Shown in pieces: positions 58,161-64,000 of a DNA stretch of 64,000 bases; positions within the stretch are counted from its first letter, which is position 1; every line of letters begins with the position of its first letter. This DNA is from Hydrangea macrophylla. Its lineage: Eukaryota > Streptophyta > Magnoliopsida > Cornales > Hydrangeaceae. The position numbers and the translations under genes are program-made. The stretch is from the NCBI GenBank assembly GCA_033977485.1, contig CM066998.1:26847501-26911500 (forward strand), written 5' to 3'. The notes beneath the pieces are model-generated. The model searched no databases and was not told the origin of the DNA. It saw nothing but the letters and a program-made list of their open reading frames with translations.

Positions 58161-59507
58161 CAGATCCCCCCAGGGGTCACAATGGTCCCATTATCCATAG
58201 AGATCAGAAATCAACCCTCATTTGAGACAGTCGCAGCCATAGAAGATGAGGGGGAAATACCGTGGTATGTGGATGTGTGGAATTTCATTAAAGAAGGAGA
58301 ATACCCCGAGGGAGCCTTAGAAAAGGACAGAAAGGCAATCCGAAGGTTCTCAGCCCAATTTGCAATCTATGCAGATAAGCTGTGGAAAAGGTCATACACA
58401 GGGTACAATTTAGAATGTCTATATGGAAAAGAGGCCAAAAGAATGATGGAGGAAATACACGAAGGAGTCTGCAGGCCCCACATGAATGGGCATATGGTGG
58501 CAAAGAAGATCATTCGACAAGGATATTATTGGACGACTTTGGGCAAAGATTGTTGCGAGTATGTCAGGAGATGCCACAAATGCTAAATCCACGCCAATCT
58601 AATGCATACCCCGCCTTCCCAGCTCTACAGCATGACCACGCCTTGGCCTTTCTCAGTTTGGGGAATTGATATCATTGGTGAAATAGTTCCAAAGGCTTCC
58701 AATGGGCATCGATATATAATTGTGGCGATAGACTACTTTACTAAATGGGTGGAGGTCGCGTCATACGCCACATTAAAAGCTAAGGATGTTGTGAGCTTCA
58801 TCGAAAAGAACATAATCTACAGGTATGAGGTCCCCAACGAGTTTATCTCAGATCATGGTAGCCATTTCCAGGGAGAAGTTATCCCGCTTTTAGAAAAATA
58901 CAAGATCACCCGCCATCAGTCCTCTCCATACAGGCCTCAAACTAACGGAGTGGAAGAAGCAGCTAATAAAAATTTTAAAGCAATCTTGGGGAAAACAACA
59001 GAAACAAACAAAGATTGGCACGAGAAGCTACCATTTGCACTGTGGGGGTATCGGACCTTTGTAAGGACATCTACCGGAGCTACACCTTATTTGCTAGTTT
59101 ACGGTATGGAGGCCGTTCTCCCAGTCGAAGTAGAAATACCATCTCTTAGGGTTTTGGCAGAGTGTGAGATCACCGAATTGGAATGAATACGACGAAGGTA
59201 TAAGGAGTTGATGTTGCTCGATGAGAAGAGATTGGCCGCAATAAACCATACTCGTGGATATCAGAAGAGAATAGCTCGTGCTTTCACCAAAAAGGTCCGA
59301 CCAAGGAAGCTTGCTGAGGGTGACCTAGTCCTCAAAGAACTAAAAGTGCCCGTTTATGACCCCAGAGGAAAATTCAAACCCAACTGGGTCGGGCCGTACA
59401 TCATAAAGACTCTCCTCTCTGGAGGGGTGGCCTATCTCATGGACCTGGACGGGGTTGAATTTAAGCAACCGATTAACCTCGATCGCCTCAAGAAATACTT
59501 TTCTTGA
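58161..59507 (+). pseudogene. Tat2 integrase
   Basis: HHCC zinc region: HEGVCRPHMNGHM... CCEYVRRCHKC ending at a TAA (58584). Core: SVWGIDIIGEI (Asp), FISDHGSHFQGE (Asp), TNGVEEAANKNFKAIL (Glu). C-terminal part RKLAEGDLVLKELKV and NWVGPYIIKTLLSGGVAYL. Stops at 58584 (TAA) and 59184 (TGA) split it; the catalytic triad itself is intact. Confidence 0.9.
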
Positions 59508-59538
59508 AATCTTTCCTTTCAAAACCTCCTACCTCGAT

Positions 59539-59685
59539 GAACTACGCTGGACCTGATTCCCGCTAGGGGATACGTAGGCAACCTACTTGGTTCGGTCATT
59601 AAAAACAAAACCGCCCGAGCGGCATCTTCCTTCAAGTCTTAAACCGAACTACTGCAGGCCTGATACCCATTCAGGGATAAGTAGG
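59539..59685 (+). other. Tat2 3' conserved hairpin block, two copies
   Basis: GAACTACGCTGGACCTGATT ... GGATACGTAGGC at 59539-59579 and a second, more diverged copy at 59646-59685. Same motif as in Tat1; inner ATTCCC/GGGGAT and outer CTACG/CGTAG stems are possible. Confidence 0.75.
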
Positions 59686-59742
59686 CGGGCTCTCAAAAGC
59701 CTTCGGCCCATGAAAACCTAAAAAGAAAAGTCTTATGCTAAA

Positions 59743-59802
59743 CTAGGGGCAAACTGGCGTTTGCCCAGAACCACTTCGAAGCCCCAAAACCAGGGGCAAA
59801 CT
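59743..59802 (+). other. Two PPT-like AGGGGCAAAC copies, first with hairpin
   Basis: TAGGGGCAAAC at 59743 continues TGGCGTTTGCCC, so GGGCAAAC and GTTTGCCC form a perfect 8 bp stem. A second CAGGGGCAAAC lies at 59791. The true PPT should be beyond the window. Confidence 0.7.
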
Positions 59803-60170
59803 TCATTTGTTATCCGAAGAACCTAGATATTTACCTAAAACCCATCTCTAGATCTCCTGGCTATCAAAATGAGTACTATAAAGAAACAAATGAGAATTCA
59901 TGGTATAGAAAGAGTAAAGCTTTAAGCAAAATACAAAGCAAAGTAAAGAGCCAAGAAAAGACATTGAAAGGAGAATTTTTCATAAAAGATTAATCGAAGG
60001 AGTGAACACTTTGATTAAACATGTTAGAACTTTCCTAAAGATGACAACACTTCTTGAAGAGAAAAATAAGGAAAATCACATTCAAAAGCGTAAAAGGATA
60101 GGCAGGACTTGTCAGAAATTTTTAAGAGCTTTATCCTGTTTGTCTTACTTTCATCAATGCAAGCATGCCT
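59803..60170 (+). other. Spacer between pol hairpins and antisense DUF7745-like gene
   Basis: A-rich sequence with no feature I can support. Confidence 0.6.
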
Positions 60171-61250
60171 CTAGATCAGTGTTTGAATCTGAAAAAGGTA
60201 CTCAGCGGTGGACATAATCAAAGCCGGGATTCTCCGAAGAGGAGCTGAAACTCTGCCATGCCAAGCCTCGATAAAAGCCTTCACAGCAGAAGGGCGCAAA
60301 GTAGACCCCCTAGTAAAATTAGCAGTAACGGTCTCATTAATGTCCTGCAAGAGCCCGAACTGGCAGACCACCCGGCCAGGAATGTAGAAAGTAGTAGCAT
60401 GCAAGCCAGGCAACCAGATGCCGGGCCACCCAGGAAGGCATACGGCGATAGAGCAGTAAACCCACTACGGGCAGGTCCAGCAAATGTCACCAGGAGAAAG
60501 ACCTCTAAACCAGCGAAGCCAAGCATCGGCAGAATGGAATAGGCAATGAACCTCCATACGGTCATAGGAAAGTGGCCCACGAAGATATGAGGAGTGTATG
60601 AAGAGATCAAGGCGTTCCATAAGCCAAACCTGTAAAACAAAAGGTGCTCCCGCGGATAACATAGCCTCAGCATTATGAGCATGGCCCAAACCAATTAGAG
60701 TCTCGCCAAGAATCAGCATAACAACACTCTTCATCTCCCGTAAACCACAGGCAATGGGTATAAGAATGTCAGAAGATGACTGAAAGAGGAAGTAAGAAAG
60801 CATAGCAATCGACAGGGCGCTGCGGCGAATGATCTGATACTCTCCATCATAAGGGTCTCCTATAGGAGCATAAACGGAAGAGAGGCGCTCGAAGTCAACC
60901 TGCCTGCCGCAAATAAAAGAGCCCGCCGCATTCTGAGTTATATGGAGAAGAGTGGCTAAATCCCGGACATACCTAGCCTGAACCAAAGGAACTGTCAACT
61001 CAGCAAAAGGACCAGTGTGCAGAATGGTGCTAAATTCCTCAAACAAGGGGTAAGTCCCCTGAGAGCCAAAACGAAAGACGTTGAGAGAGGGATCCCAACA
61101 TTGGATGGTAGCTCGAAGTAGACCCTCATTCAAATTCATCCGACGAAAAGAGAAAAGATCATTCAGTCTGAAGCACTCAAAGTTGAGCCTGTCAATGCCG
61201 GAAAGGGTATCCATCCATGGAAAAAGGATTTGGGAGCTAATGGGGGCCAT
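60171..61250 (-). pseudogene. DUF7745-like antisense ORF of Tat2
   Basis: ATG at 61248-61250 (MAPISSQILFPWMDTL). The segment CWDPSLNVFRFGSQGTYPLFEEFSTIL, then LILGETLIGL and ADAWLRWFRG, resemble the plant DUF7745 family, a domain seen in retroelement-associated ORFs (recalled, not searched). The frame runs 359 codons with one TAG at 60465-60467, then continues in frame through STLRPSAVKAFIEAWHGR to 60171. Antisense ORFs between integrase and the 3' LTR are known in Tat elements. The single stop suggests recent inactivation. Function unknown. Confidence 0.7.
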
Positions 61251-61369
61251 TTGAGAAGGAAGTAAAGAAGGGAAAATGGTGTTTTGCGGAGTATTGGGGG
61301 AAGAAAGTAGTATAAATAGGAGAATAAAACTGTCCACCTACCTGCGACACTCGATAAAGCAGGACAGCA

Positions 61370-61475
61370 CTCAACGAAGTGCCGCGCAACAGTCCGTAAG
61401 TGCCGTTACGGCATTCATGGAGTGCAGCTGCGGCACTCACTGAGTGCCGCTGAGGCCTAACTGAGTGCCGTCCTG
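61370..61475. repeat. CGGCACTCA palindrome cluster upstream of the DUF7745-like ORF
   Basis: GCGGCACTCACTGAGTGCCGC (61430-61450) is a palindrome apart from its central base. Further TGCCGTTACGGCA-like and ACTGAGTGCCG words lie at 61400-61413 and 61459-61469. The vocabulary matches Tat2 LTR 48930-49195. Confidence 0.8.
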
Positions 61476-61937
61476 GGCCTCATTTTGGCTAGGGTCTGTT
61501 TGTAACAGTTTTAGCCCACCTGCAAACAAAAAAAAATTAAAAAAAAACAATAAAACGTGCGCATCATGTAGCACGTGCAACAAAACCAGGCTATGGCCGC
61601 ATACATTCACCCATTCATTCATTCATTTGTTCATTTCAAAATAAATTAAGAGATAGAAGCATTCAAAGCTCAAATAAAAGGGGGAACCAAGCTATGGTCC
61701 CACATATGGCAAGAGAAGGACCAAGCTATGGTCACACGTACGGTGAATATCAATGAAAAAGCAGAAAAGATAAAGGTAATGAAAGTGCCTATCCTACCGG
61801 CTATCATGGAGCCATCATCAAGAGTAAAATGTGTGCATAAGTATATACCATCATCCAAAAATGCAGTATAATCCTCTCCAAGAACACTCAAAAATGAAAA
61901 AAAAAAAAAAAAAAAAAGGGGAAAAGAGGAGAGAAAG
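61476..61937 (-). other. Spacer between the two antisense genes
   Basis: No coding feature supported. A-run at 61898-61916. This would hold the 3' end of the upstream plant-mobile-domain gene and the promoter of the DUF7745-like gene. Confidence 0.6.
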
Positions 61938-63921
61938 TCAACCCTGGCCCCGGCCTCGAGTCCGACGGGTGACACATTTGAGAGGCTCCTCCTCTGACTC
62001 TGTGCCGCTCCCGCCACGTCCACCTCCTCCTCTGCCCCTGCCTCTGCCACTACTGGTGCCCTCACCGCCGCCTCCACCACCGCTGCCTCCAGGGGCATCG
62101 CTGAGAGGGATGCCGAACTACTGAAGCCGCTGTTGAAGCTCTCCCACCTACCGGGATAGAGTCCCCACCTATTCCTCCTGGATGGAGGGAGCAAGTCAAA
62201 CTACCAATGAAAAAAGCTTGGAAAGCAGGATAAATAAATAAAAAAGGAGCATTTTTTTCGTCCTTACCAGGGCCCTCGTATGAGTCTCAGCAGCCGCTCG
62301 CGCCCCCTCGGCCTAAGCAAAAGGAAGAAAGGTTAGAATGTCTAATTAAAACTACAGTTTTAAATAAAGCAAGGTTTAGAAATTACCCTCCACTCTCGAC
62401 CGTAAATCCACTCTCTCACGCTATGAGCGTAGAGCAAGTCCTCCTCTGCATAGTCCCGCGGGATATGGTCGTACTAGAGCGGAATGGTGGGAGCACCCGC
62501 CTGATATCTGGGGACCATGGTAGTGGTATGCTCACCGTAGGAGACTATCCTAAGGCTCCAATCCCAGGGCGGTAGAGCAGGAGCCCGAGCAGTAGCAGGA
62601 ACGGGCTGCAAAGAAGAATGAATCCGATAAAGAGATAAATACACATGTTTTAAAAATTGAAAAGAAAGTTTGAAAAGGTTGAAAGAAACTTACCTGAGTC
62701 ACCTCCATCAGAGGAAAGTTCCTCATCAGCTTCGCAGCATGGAAAGCTGCGTACCCCGATGGAGGATCCACGAAACCCTGAAGGGACAAACCGGCTAGGG
62801 TAACTGTAAGTGCAGAGCCCTGGAGGGTATCGGTAGCTCTCATAGACTCTGGTGGGGGGTGTGGCACAAAGAAGGACTCGACCGCCAGTGACTGTCTGGT
62901 CACCCTCTCTCCCAAGTACCATGCCCGAGCCTCGGGTCTATCCAGCAAAATCCGCTGAGGGTCGTACCCGACTGACTCCCATATCCCCTGGGAGGCCTCG
63001 GGAAGCACGTCGAGCCAAGGCTACCATCGGACATGCTGCTCTCGTAGGTTCGTCAGGAAATTCCTAAACGAAATAAAATCGTGAGCTCCGGTCTTCTGTC
63101 CGACCCGATCCTTTGCCCACTTCAGCCCCTGGGGCATGATGAGGACGTCCACTGGTCGCGTGTCAGGCGACATCATGTGTAAGTACTCATGGGATCAAAT
63201 CTGCAAGAAAGAAAGAGGAACATAAGTTTTAAATGCAAAATCCGAAATAAGAATGCAAATTTTAAAATAGGATTAGGAAAAGAAGAGAAGTATATCTCCC
63301 AGGCCCTCCAGAAACCGCCGGTAGAAACTGGGTGATCCCGCGATATCTCTTCCATGTGCTGGTACAGGATGGCTAACCCTGCACCAGCCTAGTCGTACTG
63401 GTATATCTGCTCCATGTACTCCAAAGACCCCAGCATCGTCACGGAGATCCGATCTCCCTTGGTGCTCAGCAGAGAGCACCCCAGCATATACATCAGAAAC
63501 CCCCGAGCCATCTGCTCGTCTATAAAGCCCTACCGGTCTCAGAAGGTATCCATGAACCACCTGGCTGTGACTAAGGGCTCCTTCAGGATGGCCCCCAGCA
63601 GCGGCTCAATTCGATCCCACTCTCTCTCCGCGTCCAGATAGCGAAGGCACTCCCCCCCGAAAGGGATCCCGGTGATCATGAAGAAGTCCAACGGCATCAT
63701 CGTCATCTCGCCGAACGGGAAATGGAATGTGCTGGTAGTGTCCCACCACCGCTCAACAAGGGCATGGATCTGTCTCAATCGTTGGAGCTCTTCGTCAAAA
63801 GTTTGACGAAGTCTCCAAAACCTGTCGCATTAATAAAGCCCCTCACTGGCTCGCTCAGCTCCGTATACCACTCATAGCTATGGGAGAGACTGTCGTGCCC
63901 CTTCAGCACCTTGGGCCGCAG
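61938..63921 (-). pseudogene. Plant-mobile-domain (PMD) gene, antisense in Tat2, at least five exons
   Basis: Exons read on the minus strand: 63921-63296, 63200-62694, 62605-62387, 62312-62268, 62200-61938. Splice signals are visible: TAG acceptor at 63922-63924, TTTCTTGCAG/AT at 63200, donor G/GTAAGT at 62693, TTTGCAG/CC at 62605, donor GTAATT at 62386, TTAG/GC at 62312, donor GTAAGG at 62267. The domain signature ALVERWWDTTSTFHFPFGEM is that of PMD proteins (MAIN/PP7-like family). The last exon is Gly/Arg-rich. Damage: a frameshift near 63822, a donor AT for GT at 63294-63295, and TAG/TGA codons including three in the last exon. The first exon lies beyond 64000. Confidence 0.75.
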
Positions 63922-64000
63922 CTACAAGAAAGAATCACAAGAATTGATGTTAGTAATTGGATAAAGAAGGAAGCAATAAAAATGTGCGATAATAAGGAAA
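63922..64000 (-). other. Intron of the PMD gene
   Basis: A minus-strand pyrimidine tract TTCTTTCTTGTAG ends at the acceptor. The upstream exon is outside the window. Confidence 0.55.

Larger units (their letters stand above)
48650..64000 (+). mobile_element. Tat2: Tat-like retrotransposon with antisense genes (3' end outside)
   Basis: The 5' LTR begins TGTAGACACCCC, with left flank TACCC as the likely duplication. Primer site, gag, protease, RT, RNase H, second RNase H, integrase and conserved 3' hairpins follow on the plus strand. Two genes then lie on the minus strand. The 3' LTR is beyond 64000, so the element is over 15 kb. About a dozen nonsense codons and three frameshifts make it defective. 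Confidence 0.9.

Noticed and set aside
61311..61319. Plus-strand TATAAATAG as promoter
   Set aside because: No plus-strand gene follows; the antisense ORF runs the other way, so it is probably chance.
61251..61337. Longer N-terminus for the DUF7745-like ORF
   Set aside because: It would need a GTG start; the first ATG is at 61248-61250.
63273..63560. 95-codon minus-strand ORF overlapping the PMD gene
   Set aside because: It is an alternate frame of the PMD exon; the PMD frame matches the domain and splice sites.

Overview
This is plant nuclear DNA: AT-rich, with no host gene I can recognise. It is a nest of Ty3/gypsy LTR retrotransposons of the lineages typical of angiosperms (Tekay/Del-like, Athila-like and Tat-like). 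Plant origin is supported by Met-, Asp- and Arg-type tRNA primer sites beside the LTRs, the plant-type Athila and Tat polymerases, an archaeal-type second RNase H, plant-mobile-domain and DUF7745-like antisense genes, and an hAT-type MITE. The species cannot be named; a large eudicot genome is a guess.

Layout, left to right. (1) 1-4236, + strand: Tek1, a non-coding Tekay-like element with 2.9 kb LTRs around only 1.1 kb of internal DNA. (2) 4237-22800, - strand: AthA, an Athila-like element with gag, pol, a two-exon ORF of unknown function and an env-like ORF. AthN (5242-13716, - strand) sits a few bases inside the env-like start codon. AthN keeps both LTRs, PBS, PPT and a GGATT target duplication, but has only gag-protease. 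(3) 22801-26626, - strand: AthB, the 3' half of another Athila-like element. It abuts the LTR whose other side carries the AthA primer site. (4) 26627-41428, + strand: Tat1, with LTRs up to 4.8 kb, a decayed gag, no pol and several tandem-repeat arrays. Its 5' LTR lacks about 0.9 kb, and its 3' LTR holds a 520 bp hAT MITE. (5) 41429-48649, - strand: TekD, a chromodomain-type Tekay element whose reverse transcriptase core is split by a 2.8 kb solo LTR rich in minisatellites. (6) 48650 to the window end, + strand: Tat2, inserted in TekD gag. It has a 2.9 kb LTR, gag, protease, RT, two RNases H and integrase. Beyond integrase, two genes lie on the opposite strand: a DUF7745-like ORF and a spliced plant-mobile-domain gene.

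In an intact element gag would build the particle, protease would mature it, RT/RNase H would copy RNA to DNA from the tRNA primer, and integrase would insert it. None of the coding regions here is fully open. Tat2 alone has about a dozen premature stops, mostly of TGG, CGA, CAG or CAA type, plus a 2-base insertion in the RT catalytic motif.

The most unusual signal is at the Tat2 primer site (51553-51602). Instead of 18 nt, 50 nt match the complement of a tRNA-Arg 3' half through the whole anticodon arm. The match stops before tRNA position 26, and its two apparent differences from the usual anticodon loop fall at positions 34 and 37, both modified in mature tRNA-Arg. Other notable signals are arrays of perfect CpG palindromes in Athila U3 regions, a palindrome shared by the Tat2 LTR and the upstream region of its antisense gene, and conserved hairpins in the 3' regions of the Tat and Athila elements.
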